Assembly: GCA_965199045.1 (NCBI GenBank)
Contig: CBDAQL010000003.1
Span: 1,116,001-1,180,000, forward strand
Reading direction: 5' to 3'
DNA: 64,000 nt
DNA from: Acidocella sp965199045
Lineage (GTDB): Bacteria > Pseudomonadota > Alphaproteobacteria > Acetobacterales > Acetobacteraceae
In this document: positions 24,959 to 33,243 of the stretch, one piece after another
Position numbering within the stretch: the stretch's first letter is position 1
How the letters are laid out: each line of letters begins with the position of its first letter
The notes under the pieces: model-generated
The model's input: only the letters and a program-made list of their open reading frames with translations
What the model was told of the DNA's origin: nothing
The model's database searches: none
Made by a program: the position numbers and the translations under genes

Positions 24959-25996
24959 GTGACGAAGGTTAAAGGGATAACAAAGGCTCGGTTGACGATA
25001 AAAGCGGCAGCATTATCCTCCACCACATTGATTTCCTTCATCTGGCTTTCAAATACCGCGAGCGCGGCAACGCCGCCGCCGGACCCAGACAGCATCGTCA
25101 CGCTGCAAATTGAAAACGACGCATTCTCAATTCCCGGAACCGATCGTTATTACACATCGGGCGAAAGCCTGGGTTACACCTTGCCAACCGGGAAGATGCC
25201 GGACTTCGTCTCAGATCTGGGACACAGCCTATTTGGTGAGGGCACGCAGCGTCTGGCGTTCAATTTGGTGCAAGTCATTTATACGCCGGTCGACACCCAG
25301 CTTTATAATCCGAACCCTTATGACCGGCCTTATGCGGGCGAGCTGACACTGCATACGACGCTGATCCAGGATACGGATACTACCCGCAGCCTGGCGCAGG
25401 TGAGCCTCGGCATGATCGGCCCGGATGCCTTGGGGCAGTCGATCCAGAACGGCTTTCATACGATTATTGGCGACAAGTCGAGCAAGGGCTGGGGCTATCA
25501 GCTGCGCAATGAACCGACGCTGGATTTTTTTGGCGGACGCATTTGGCGCTATGATATTGCCAGCTCGGATGACGACGCGATTGGTTTCCAGTTGCTGCCG
25601 CAGGTCACCGGCCAGGTCGGCAACAGCGAGATTTATGCGCAAGGCGGGGTTATCGCGCGGTTCGGCTCAGGAATGGATTCGGATTTTGGACCGGCGGTGA
25701 TCCAGCCGATTATGAGCGGGACCGATGCCTACACCCCAACGCAGGGCTTTGTATGGTACGTATTCGGCGGCGCGCTGGGGCGCGTGGTAGCGCATGACAC
25801 CCTGGTACAAGGCAATAATTTCCAGAACAGCCGCGGCGTGTCATTGCAGCCGCTGCAAGCCGACCTTGAAGTTGGCGCGGCGATTATTGTCTATGGCCTA
25901 CGTGTGACCGCAACCGAGGTCTTCACAACTCCGGAATTCTACGGCCAGGACCCGGCATTCCAATACGGCTCCGTCGCAATATCAGCGCGGTTCTAA
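24959..25996 (+). CDS. Lipid A deacylase LpxR family protein
   Basis: Predicted outer-membrane beta-barrel enzyme that removes the 3'-acyloxyacyl group of lipid A. The start is GTG (24959) with GGAG 5 bases upstream. The 345 residues begin with a signal peptide ending ASAA near residue 37. Motifs that match LpxR are IENDAF (Asn, Asp), TDRYYTSGES (catalytic Ser), NPYDRPYAGEL and a histidine in QNGFHTIIGDKS followed by GWGYQLRNE. The chain ends in phenylalanine, as barrel proteins usually do. No other lipid A gene is nearby. Confidence 0.85.
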   Translation: MTKVKGITKARLTIKAAALSSTTLISFIWLSNTASAATPPPDPDSIVTLQIENDAFSIPGTDRYYTSGESLGYTLPTGKMPDFVSDLGHSLFGEGTQRLAFNLVQVIYTPVDTQLYNPNPYDRPYAGELTLHTTLIQDTDTTRSLAQVSLGMIGPDALGQSIQNGFHTIIGDKSSKGWGYQLRNEPTLDFFGGRIWRYDIASSDDDAIGFQLLPQVTGQVGNSEIYAQGGVIARFGSGMDSDFGPAVIQPIMSGTDAYTPTQGFVWYVFGGALGRVVAHDTLVQGNNFQNSRGVSLQPLQADLEVGAAIIVYGLRVTATEVFTTPEFYGQDPAFQYGSVAISARF

Positions 25997-26157
25997 CAGG
26001 GTTTTAAGGCGGTTTTAGGGAATACTTGCACACGCCAGGCTGGGCGCGTGAAGGCCGTGCGGATCAAAAGCGCATAACCGCGCTTCTGATGGCAAGCTGA
26101 GCGATTTCAAGCATTCCCGCAGTTGCCGCGACGCCGGTTGGCGTGGCAGATAGGCGC

Positions 26158-27120
26158 ATGCTCAGACGCGCAATTCTCGCTGCCCTTCCTGTTGCCACGC
26201 TGCTGCCCAAATGGGCGCAAGCCAGCGACTTCAATAGTTTTCTCGCAGCTCTTCAGGCCCGGGCGGCAAGGGATGGCATCCCGGAATCGATTATCCAAAG
26301 CACCACCGGCGGACTGGTTCCCAACGCCGACGTGCTGCAGCTTGATAAGCATCAGCCGGAATTTACGCTGACCTGGGCGCAATACAGCTCGCGGGTGTTG
26401 AATGCCGGGCGCATTCAGCAGGGGCGGGTGACGGCGCAAACCTCCGCCAGCGTGTTGGCCGCAGTGACCAGCCAATATGGCGTCGATGCGGGACCGCTGC
26501 TGGGGATTTGGGGCATCGAGACCAATTACGGCACCACCCAGGGTGACTTTGACGTGATCGACGCGCTGACCACCTTGGCCTGGGATCGCAACAGCAGTTT
26601 TTTCGGCGGCCAGGTGATTTCGGCGATGCGGATTATCGCCAATGGCGACGCGCCGGCGGAAAAACTGATCGGCTCCTATGCCGGGGCCATGGGACAGCCG
26701 CAATTTATGCCGAGCGTTTACCTATCCACCGCGGTTGCGTTCTCGGGTTCGGGGCGGCCGGATATCTGGTCCAGCGATGCCGATACCCTGGCTTCGATGG
26801 CGAATTATCTGGTTCGCGCCGGCTGGCAGCCCGGGCTGCCTTCAAGTGAGCCGGTGCTCGCACCTTCCAACATCGATGTGTCGCAGACCGGACGCGAGCT
26901 GGTTCGCACCATCGGTTACTGGGAGAGCCTTGGGGTGCAGCGCCTGCCGGGCGCGCGCGGCCTGCCTGAGACCACGCCGGCGGCCTTATTACTGCCGGAT
27001 GGCGCGGGGGGGCAGGCATTTTTGGTTTACAGCAATTTCAAGGTGATCCGGCGCTACAACCCCTCGGATTACTATGCGCTGGCGGTGGGTGCGTTGGGCC
27101 GGATGGCGTTGCAGGCATGA
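26158..27120 (+). CDS. Lytic murein transglycosylase (MltB family)
   Basis: Cleaves peptidoglycan glycan strands with formation of a 1,6-anhydro end. From the ATG at 26158 the product is 320 residues with a Sec signal (MLRRAILAALPVATLLPKWA); an in-frame GTG at 26143 is also possible. The catalytic glutamate is Glu121 in GIWGIETNYG. GAMGQPQFMPSVY is the conserved MltB block, and YNPSDYYALAVG closes the domain. No lipobox cysteine is present, so it is likely soluble in the periplasm. rlpA follows 7 bases later. Confidence 0.93.
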   Translation: MLRRAILAALPVATLLPKWAQASDFNSFLAALQARAARDGIPESIIQSTTGGLVPNADVLQLDKHQPEFTLTWAQYSSRVLNAGRIQQGRVTAQTSASVLAAVTSQYGVDAGPLLGIWGIETNYGTTQGDFDVIDALTTLAWDRNSSFFGGQVISAMRIIANGDAPAEKLIGSYAGAMGQPQFMPSVYLSTAVAFSGSGRPDIWSSDADTLASMANYLVRAGWQPGLPSSEPVLAPSNIDVSQTGRELVRTIGYWESLGVQRLPGARGLPETTPAALLLPDGAGGQAFLVYSNFKVIRRYNPSDYYALAVGALGRMALQA

Positions 27121-27127
27121 CTGCAAG

Positions 27128-27997
27128 ATGAGTTTTAGGGTGGCGGCGCTGGCTATTTTGCTGGCCTGCAATAGCTGTGTGCAGAAGCAGTCGCCAACGG
27201 CCTCCGGTCCGCCGAAGTTTTTCATTGGCAATCCGTATCAATTGGGTGGCGAGTGGCAATACCCGCAGGACTTTGCCAATTATGACGTCACCGGATTATC
27301 CGCGCCCGCTGCCGCTACGGCCGGCCAGATTACCGTGGATAACGAAACTTACGATCCCAATGCGTTGGCGGCGGCCAGCCCGGTTTTACCGCTGCCCTCG
27401 ATCGTGACGATCACCAATCTGGTGAACGGGCGCAGCCTGGATGTACGGGTGAATGATCGCGGCCCGGCAATACCCGGCAGGGTGATTGCGGTAACACCCC
27501 GGGTAGCCAATCTGCTTGGATTTCCCGATGACGGCGTGGTGGAAGTTGAAGTGGTGCTGAACGTGCAAAAGAGTGCTGCACTCGATGCGGCGCTGGGGCA
27601 GGGGCCGAAACTGACGGCGGCACCGCAGGCAGGCATACAGGCGCAGTCCTTACCGCCGCCTGGCGGTGGCCCGAGCGGCCCAACTCAAAATCTGTCGGTG
27701 CCGACGGCCGAGACCGGGGCTACGGATCCGGGGGCGCTGTCGGGCGTGGTTACACAAGGGACCCCATCACCAGGGCCGCTTTATGTTCAAATTCCAGGCT
27801 TTGGGCGTGCCAGGGACGCTGATGGGGAGCTGCAGCAGCTTTATGGCTTGCCGGCTCACGTGGTGCCGGTGTTTGGCGGCGACCGTACCTTATATGCGAT
27901 CAAGATCGGCCCCTATCATGCGGTCGCGGATGCGGATGCGGCGCTGGCGCTGGCGCTGCAGCGGGGCGTGGTTAATCCGGAAATCATCGTGCGGTGA
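27128..27997 (+). CDS. rlpA: RlpA-like septal protein with SPOR domain
   Basis: 289 residues from the ATG at 27128; the frame to 27074 lies inside the MltB gene. The N-terminus MSFRVAALAILLACNSC looks like a lipoprotein signal, the cysteine at 14 or 17 being the candidate lipid site. A double-psi beta-barrel follows with LPLPSIVTITNLVNGRSL and VRVNDRGPAIPGR. A Pro/Gly-rich linker then leads to a C-terminal SPOR domain (LYVQIPGF to the end), which binds denuded glycans at the septum. RlpA proteins are lytic transglycosylases in some species. The stop overlaps the tmk start. Confidence 0.9.
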   Translation: MSFRVAALAILLACNSCVQKQSPTASGPPKFFIGNPYQLGGEWQYPQDFANYDVTGLSAPAAATAGQITVDNETYDPNALAAASPVLPLPSIVTITNLVNGRSLDVRVNDRGPAIPGRVIAVTPRVANLLGFPDDGVVEVEVVLNVQKSAALDAALGQGPKLTAAPQAGIQAQSLPPPGGGPSGPTQNLSVPTAETGATDPGALSGVVTQGTPSPGPLYVQIPGFGRARDADGELQQLYGLPAHVVPVFGGDRTLYAIKIGPYHAVADADAALALALQRGVVNPEIIVR

Positions 27998-28671
27998 GCA
28001 AGTTCCAAAAACGCGGCGCGTTTTTGGCCATCGAGGGTGGGGAAGGGGCCGGCAAGGGCACCATTCTGAAAGAGCTGGCTGGAAAACTTGCAGCCGAGGG
28101 CTTCAAGGTTTTGGCGACGCGTGAGCCTGGCGGGACCCCGGAAGGCCTTGCGCTGCGGCAGATGTTGTTGGGGGCCGATGGCAAAATCTGGGACCCCTGG
28201 GCTGAGCTGCTGTTAATGACGGCGGCCCGGGTGCAGCATGTGCGCCGCGTGATCCAGCCTGCTATCGAACGCGGTGAGCTGGTTATTTCAGACCGGTTCG
28301 TGGGCTCAACAATTGCCTATCAGGGTGCCGGCCACGGTATCCCTGAAAATGCAATAGAGGACCTGCACCGCAAGGCGGTCGGGGAGTTCTGGCCGGACCT
28401 GACGATTGTGCTGGATATTGACCCCCGCATTGGGCTGAAGCGCAGTCTGGCGAGGTTGGGCCAGCAGGATTTGGATGAGGGGCGATTTGAGGCCATGAGT
28501 CTTGCGTTCCATCAACGCGTGCGGGCTTCGTTTTTGCAGCAGGCAGCGGCACGGCAGAGTTCGCATGCCGTGGTGGATACCGAGTTGCCATTGGTGGAGG
28601 TGGCGCCGAGCGTAGCCGAGGCGGTTTTGACCTGGTTGCGCGGCCATGGCGTCGGGCCCGCAAAACCCTAG
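27994..28671 (+). CDS. tmk: Thymidylate kinase
   Basis: Phosphorylates dTMP to dTDP. The 225-residue protein starts at a GTG that overlaps the rlpA stop (GTGA). The P-loop is EGGEGAGKGT, the substrate region DRFVGSTIAYQG, and the lid region carries RLGQQDLDEGRFE. In most alphaproteobacteria tmk is followed directly by holB; here holB is 4.6 kb away, behind an opposite-strand gene. It is convergent with the YihY gene with a 2-base gap. Confidence 0.95.
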   Translation: MSKFQKRGAFLAIEGGEGAGKGTILKELAGKLAAEGFKVLATREPGGTPEGLALRQMLLGADGKIWDPWAELLLMTAARVQHVRRVIQPAIERGELVISDRFVGSTIAYQGAGHGIPENAIEDLHRKAVGEFWPDLTIVLDIDPRIGLKRSLARLGQQDLDEGRFEAMSLAFHQRVRASFLQQAAARQSSHAVVDTELPLVEVAPSVAEAVLTWLRGHGVGPAKP

Positions 28672-28673
28672 AT

Positions 28674-29837
28674 TTAGGCTTTCACATCCGCCTTGTAGGC
28701 GCCGCGTTCACCGGGCGGTTTTTCCGGTCCGATCGTCGAATCCATTTCGGTTTGTTGTTCGAGTTCGGCGTTCAGCTCAGCTCCCATCAGCACGATGATG
28801 GTGGAAATCCAGATCCACGTCATGAAGCCGATTACGGCGCCGAGCGAGCCGTAGGTTTTGTTGTAATTGGCAAAATTGGCGACGTAGAATGAGAAAGCCA
28901 GCGATACCAGGACCCAGAAAACCGCGGCCGCACCGCCGCCCCAACTGACCCATGCCCAGCGCGCCCAGTTGCGGCTTGGCCCGAAGCGATAGGTGATGGC
29001 GAGCATGATGGCCAGTACCGCCAGCATCACCGGCCAGCGGAGCAAACTTATCAAGGCGGCGGTTGCGAAACCGAGGCCGAGAAAATTAAGCAGAATGGGT
29101 ATGGCAACGACGGTGAACAGCGCCAGGATACCGAACACGATGGTGCCCATGGTGAACGCGAAGGCTACCAAAGTCAGTTTCACATAGCTGCGCTTTTCAT
29201 GCTCGTGATAAACCACGTTGAGCGCGCCTATAAGCGATTTAATTCCGTTGTTCGCACTCCATAGCGAAACCAGCAGACCGATAATTGCGGCGAAGCCCAG
29301 AGTGCCACCTCCCTTTGAGGTGAGCGCTGTTATCTGGCCCTGGATGATATCCATGCCCTCGCCCGGCACAAAGCTGCCGATCGTGGCTAATTCGCTGCCC
29401 ACATTGGCCGGATTGGTAAATAATCCGTAGATCGAAATGAATGCCGCCAGCGCCGGAAATAATGCCAGCAAAACGTAGAAGGTGACGCTTGCGGCCTCGG
29501 CCATGATCCGATCCTGCACGAACCCGGCCCCGGCCCGCTTCACGACGGTCCACCAGCCTTTTGGCGGGATCTCGTGCGGGGCTTTGGCATATCGTCCCGC
29601 CTCTCGCGCGGCTGGGCTGGCGACCACCTTGTCCTTGCGGACGGCATCTGGCGCCGGGGCGCCGCCCTTAGGCGGATCGATCGCCGGTTGGCCATCTACG
29701 GAGGCCTCCGATTCGGCTTGGCTAACGCTTCGGTCCGCGATCGGCGTTGATAAATTCTCAGCATCCGGCATGGATAATTCCATTTCGTCAAACAACGCGT
29801 TAGAAAGGTCAGCATAAATCTGTTGCCACATCAGCAT
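28674..29837 (-). CDS. YihY/virulence factor BrkB family membrane protein
   Basis: 387 residues. A cytoplasmic N-terminal tail of about 115 residues rich in Pro, Asp and Glu precedes six predicted membrane helices, starting with SVTFYVLLALFPALAAFIS, the family signature. GPSRNWARWAWVSWGGGAAA and the final GSLGAVIGFMTWIWIS helices are also typical. The molecular role of the family is not settled; an RNase BN label found in some databases is not supported by this fold. The ATG at 29837 is given, with 29783 and 29771 possible alternatives and no decisive ribosome site. Placed between tmk and holB, it breaks a common cluster. Confidence 0.85.
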   Translation of the reverse strand: MLMWQQIYADLSNALFDEMELSMPDAENLSTPIADRSVSQAESEASVDGQPAIDPPKGGAPAPDAVRKDKVVASPAAREAGRYAKAPHEIPPKGWWTVVKRAGAGFVQDRIMAEAASVTFYVLLALFPALAAFISIYGLFTNPANVGSELATIGSFVPGEGMDIIQGQITALTSKGGGTLGFAAIIGLLVSLWSANNGIKSLIGALNVVYHEHEKRSYVKLTLVAFAFTMGTIVFGILALFTVVAIPILLNFLGLGFATAALISLLRWPVMLAVLAIMLAITYRFGPSRNWARWAWVSWGGGAAAVFWVLVSLAFSFYVANFANYNKTYGSLGAVIGFMTWIWISTIIVLMGAELNAELEQQTEMDSTIGPEKPPGERGAYKADVKA

Positions 29838-30031
29838 ATGGTCCGGACGGTGCTAAAAGATGTTAAAAACGGACAAGCTTACAGGATTCACATGAAACAT
29901 AAATCAACTTGCCAGAATGAAGCGCGTACATGCCGGGCAGTTCGGTATTTTATTTGGATACCAGACTAAAAATCCGTCGGCTTTGACATAGATAGCTAGG
30001 GCCGTTGCTCTCGAAGTGTTTGGAAATATTA

Positions 30032-30118
30032 ATGGATTTTCACTTTGCCGTTGTGTTTGATCCGGGGTTTGATCCGGGGTTTGATGCGAGCTTTGTTGCG
30101 CCTGGATTGGCGTTATGA
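30032..30118 (+). CDS. Possible 28-residue leader ORF overlapping the metallopeptidase start
   Basis: ATG at 30032 with GGAAA about 5 bases upstream. The frame encodes MDFHFAVV followed by FDPG, FDPG and FDAS repeats and ends LAL; its TGA overlaps the ATG of the zinc-ribbon metallopeptidase as ATGA. The downstream gene has no clear ribosome site of its own, so translational coupling is plausible. The coding status is inferred from the overlap only. Confidence 0.35.
   Translation: MDFHFAVVFDPGFDPGFDASFVAPGLAL
30056..30103. repeat. 12-bp tandem repeat upstream of metallopeptidase 1
   Basis: Two perfect TTTGATCCGGGG units (30056-30079) followed by two degenerate ones. The period keeps the frame of the possible leader ORF (Phe-Asp-Pro-Gly). 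Confidence 0.7.
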
Positions 30119-31182
30119 AAGTCTTCAGGTGCCAGGCTTGCAAATCGGCAATCTATTTCGAGAACCGCTTTTGTGGCGCCTGCGGGCATGATCTGGGATA
30201 TCTACCGCTATCTGGTATTTTGAGCGCGGTAGAGCCGGAGGATGATTATTTCGTGGCGCTCACGCCGGACCGGCCCAAACTGCGGTTCTGCGAGAACGCC
30301 GCGCCGGATGCATGCAACTGGATGATCGATGCGGCGCAGGAAGATCCTTTCTGCCTGGCCTGCCAGCATAACCGGATTATTCCGGATCTTCAGCAGAATA
30401 ATAATCTGCAGCATTGGCGGGATATGGAAATTGCCAAACATCGGCTGTTTTACAGCCTGATGGCGTTGCGGTTGCCGATCCAGACCCGGGCGCAAAATCC
30501 TCAGCATGGGCTGGTATTCGACTTTCTTGCCGAAGACCCTGCGAGCGGTGCGAAGGTGCTGACCGGCCATGACGAGGGCGTCATCGTTATCAACTTGAAC
30601 GAGGCTGATGATGTGAAGCGCGCCGAATTCCGGGCCGCGATGCACGAGCCGTACCGCACGCTGCTGGGGCACTTCCGCCACGAAGTTGGGCATTATTTCT
30701 GGGATGTTCTGATCCGTGATGCCGGCAAGATCGATGCATGCAGGGCCGTGTTCGGCGATGAGAGCATCGACTATGCCGAGGCGCTGAAACGCCATTACGA
30801 GAACGGCGCCCCGGCGGACTGGCAGGAAAGTTTCATTAGCACTTACGCAACCTCGCATCCGTGGGAGGATTTCGCCGAGACCTGGGCGCATTATCTGCAT
30901 ATCGTCGATACGCTGGAGACTGCGAACGCCTTCGGCTTGCGGATCCACCCGACCTTTACGCGCGACGACAGCCTGCATGTCGATATCGATTTCAATCCGT
31001 ATCGAGCCGAGTCGATCGATCAGCTGATCACCGCCTGGCTGCCGCTCACCTTTACGATGAATAACCTGAGCCGCAGCATCGGCGAGAAGGATCTGTACCC
31101 GTTTGTGCTGTCGCAGCCGGTGATCACGAAGCTTGGTTTCATTCATGATATGATCAGCGACTGCCGGAGCAACGGCGCCTAA
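30115..31182 (+). CDS. Zinc-ribbon putative metallopeptidase, copy 1
   Basis: 355 residues. The N-terminal zinc ribbon has Cys6, Cys9, Cys20 and Cys23 (FRCQACK and FCGACG), with further cysteines near residues 62-87 (FCENAAPDACNW, FCLACQH). A gluzincin-type site HEVGH (His189, Glu190, His193) lies in LLGHFRHEVGHYFWD. The segment HPWEDFAETWAHYLHIVDTL may give the third ligand. This matches the zinc_ribbon_15/putative zinc-binding metallopeptidase family, whose substrates are unknown. A close paralog lies at 49.7 kb. No signal peptide, so cytoplasmic. Confidence 0.82.
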   Translation: MKVFRCQACKSAIYFENRFCGACGHDLGYLPLSGILSAVEPEDDYFVALTPDRPKLRFCENAAPDACNWMIDAAQEDPFCLACQHNRIIPDLQQNNNLQHWRDMEIAKHRLFYSLMALRLPIQTRAQNPQHGLVFDFLAEDPASGAKVLTGHDEGVIVINLNEADDVKRAEFRAAMHEPYRTLLGHFRHEVGHYFWDVLIRDAGKIDACRAVFGDESIDYAEALKRHYENGAPADWQESFISTYATSHPWEDFAETWAHYLHIVDTLETANAFGLRIHPTFTRDDSLHVDIDFNPYRAESIDQLITAWLPLTFTMNNLSRSIGEKDLYPFVLSQPVITKLGFIHDMISDCRSNGA

Positions 31183-31228
31183 AACGGGTTCCTGAGCGAT
31201 TTAAACAACAAGCCGAAAAGGCCCATTC

Positions 31229-33154
31229 ATGAACGCATCGCCCCCCGAAGATACGCTCGCCAAGCTTGGCGCCAGGGCAAAGCGGCCTGACACCGCTCGC
31301 ACAGCGCGGCCGGACGCATCGAAGGTGATGACGGTATTCGTGCTGATTGTGGTCACGCTGTATTTTGGGAGGGAAGTGCTGGTTCCGGTAACGCTGGCGC
31401 TGCTGCTCACGTTCCTGCTGGCGCCACCGGTTGGTTGGTTCCGAAAAATATTCGGCCGCGTGCTCTCGGTAGTATTGGTCGTTACTTTGGCGCTCGGCGT
31501 GCTGATTGCCATTGGCGGCGTGATTGTCGGACAGCTTCGCGAGCTTGCGATCGATCTGCCGAATTATACCTCCACGATCGAGAGCAAGGTTGTGGCAATC
31601 AAGGGCGACACGCTGCAACGTTTCTCGCACGTCCTCAATCACCGCCAGGTGTCGAACAAAGCTGCACCATCTCCGCCCGTCGAGCCGGTGGCGCAGCATC
31701 AGACCGGAACCCAGGTCACCAAACCACCGGGAGGTTTGGCAACTGCAACGATATTGCCACCGGCGGTGGAGCAATCCCTGCCTTCGCCATGGGAGTTGGC
31801 CAAGCAATACATCTCGCCTTTGATGTCGCCGCTGGCGACGATTGGCATTGTGTTCGTGGTGGCGGTGTTCGCGCTGCTGCAGCGCGAGGATTTGCGAGAC
31901 CGCTTGATCCGATTGATCGGCCCTGACGATATTCACCGGACCACGCTGGCGCTGGACGATGCCGGGCGCCGATTGACCCGCTATTTTTTAACCCAGCTCA
32001 GCGTCAACACCGCTTTTGGTGTCATCATCGCGATCGGCCTGTATTTTATCGGCGTCCCACGGCCGATCCTTTGGGGCGTGATGACGGCGATATTGCGATT
32101 TATTCCCTATGTCGGTTCGTTCATCTCGGCGGTGCTGCCGATTGCACTGGCTGCCGCGGTCGAGCCCGGCTGGTCGATGGCGATTTGGACGCTGGTTTTC
32201 TTTCTGGTTGCCGAAGCCGTTACCGGTCAGTTGATAGAGCCGCTGATATATGGCCAGAGCAGCGGATTGTCGCCGTTTTCGGTGATTGTCTCTGCAATAT
32301 TCTGGTCCTGGGTGTGGGGGCCGGTGGGGCTGCTGCTATCGACGCCGCTCACGCTTTGTCTGGCAGTGATGGGCCGGCATATGAAGGGGCTCGAATTTCT
32401 CGATATTCTACTTGGTGACCGGCCGCCTTTGACGCCGACCGAAAGCTTTTATCAGCGCATCCTGGCCGATGATGCCGATGAAGCACTGGACCAGGCTGAG
32501 CAGATGTTGAAAGACATTCCGCTTGCCAAATATTATGATGAGGTGGCGTTGCCGGGGATGCAGCTTGCGGCGCAGGACGCCGAGCTTGGTAATCTCACCG
32601 AGGATCAGCAGGAAAACATCAAGAAAACGATTTACGAATTGGTCGAGGGCCTGACCGAACATCAGGACCGCGCCGATAAAAAGCAGGCATCCGCGGGTGC
32701 CGATAGCGAGGCGCCGCTGGAGGCGGAAATCAGCGCGCAGCCACCGTTCAAGGTGATGAGCATCGCCGGACGCGGTCCGCTCGATGAACCGGCTTCGCGG
32801 ATGCTGGTGCATTTGTTCGAGCAAATCGGGATCGCGGGGAGCCTGGTTAAATACCGGGATGCGTCGCGCTACAGTGTTGAGATGCTCGACCTGTCAAATG
32901 TGTCGATGATCTGCATCGCCTATCTGAGCATCAGCGGCAGTCCGGCGCATTTGCGGTATCTGGTGCAGCGGATTCGCAAGCGGTTGCCGGCGGGCGTGCC
33001 GGTGCTGGTCGGGTTATGGCCGGAGGGCGATATTCTGGAAGCGACCCGGGATGCGATCGGCGCCGATTATTTTGCCAGCTCCTTCGAGGAGGTGCTGAAA
33101 TGCTGCCAGTCGGTGCGGGCGGCAACGCCGGAGCGCGAAGTGGCGGCGACCTAG
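31229..33154 (+). CDS. AI-2E/PerM-type transporter with C-terminal extension
   Basis: 641 residues, about 270 longer than a standard family member. Residues 33 to about 390 hold the membrane domain: paired N-terminal helices, a loop rich in Pro/Thr near 145-185, then VNTAFGVIIAIGLYFIGVP, ILRFIPYVGSFIS and WGPVGLLLSTPLTLCL, all typical. After helix 8 comes a soluble region with a helical part (ILADDADEALDQAEQML). A final alpha/beta domain (about 515-635) contains SIAGRGPLDEPASRML, a CIAYLS strand and VPVLVGLWPEG; its layout recalls cobalamin-binding-like or Rossmann sensors. Transported substrate unknown. AAAAGG lies before the ATG. Confidence 0.82.
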   Translation: MNASPPEDTLAKLGARAKRPDTARTARPDASKVMTVFVLIVVTLYFGREVLVPVTLALLLTFLLAPPVGWFRKIFGRVLSVVLVVTLALGVLIAIGGVIVGQLRELAIDLPNYTSTIESKVVAIKGDTLQRFSHVLNHRQVSNKAAPSPPVEPVAQHQTGTQVTKPPGGLATATILPPAVEQSLPSPWELAKQYISPLMSPLATIGIVFVVAVFALLQREDLRDRLIRLIGPDDIHRTTLALDDAGRRLTRYFLTQLSVNTAFGVIIAIGLYFIGVPRPILWGVMTAILRFIPYVGSFISAVLPIALAAAVEPGWSMAIWTLVFFLVAEAVTGQLIEPLIYGQSSGLSPFSVIVSAIFWSWVWGPVGLLLSTPLTLCLAVMGRHMKGLEFLDILLGDRPPLTPTESFYQRILADDADEALDQAEQMLKDIPLAKYYDEVALPGMQLAAQDAELGNLTEDQQENIKKTIYELVEGLTEHQDRADKKQASAGADSEAPLEAEISAQPPFKVMSIAGRGPLDEPASRMLVHLFEQIGIAGSLVKYRDASRYSVEMLDLSNVSMICIAYLSISGSPAHLRYLVQRIRKRLPAGVPVLVGLWPEGDILEATRDAIGADYFASSFEEVLKCCQSVRAATPEREVAAT

Positions 33155-33243
33155 CTTGCGCTCCGCATGATCGCACTTCAGGCGATGATGCTCTAGATTG
33201 GGTTTGTGAACGCAAATCAGACCTTTTACCGGTGCGGCCTGCC

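Noticed and set aside
29904..30143. 79-residue leftward frame with QTPDQTP repeats
   Set aside because: It is the antisense reading of the 12-bp repeat and the metallopeptidase start; no ribosome site.
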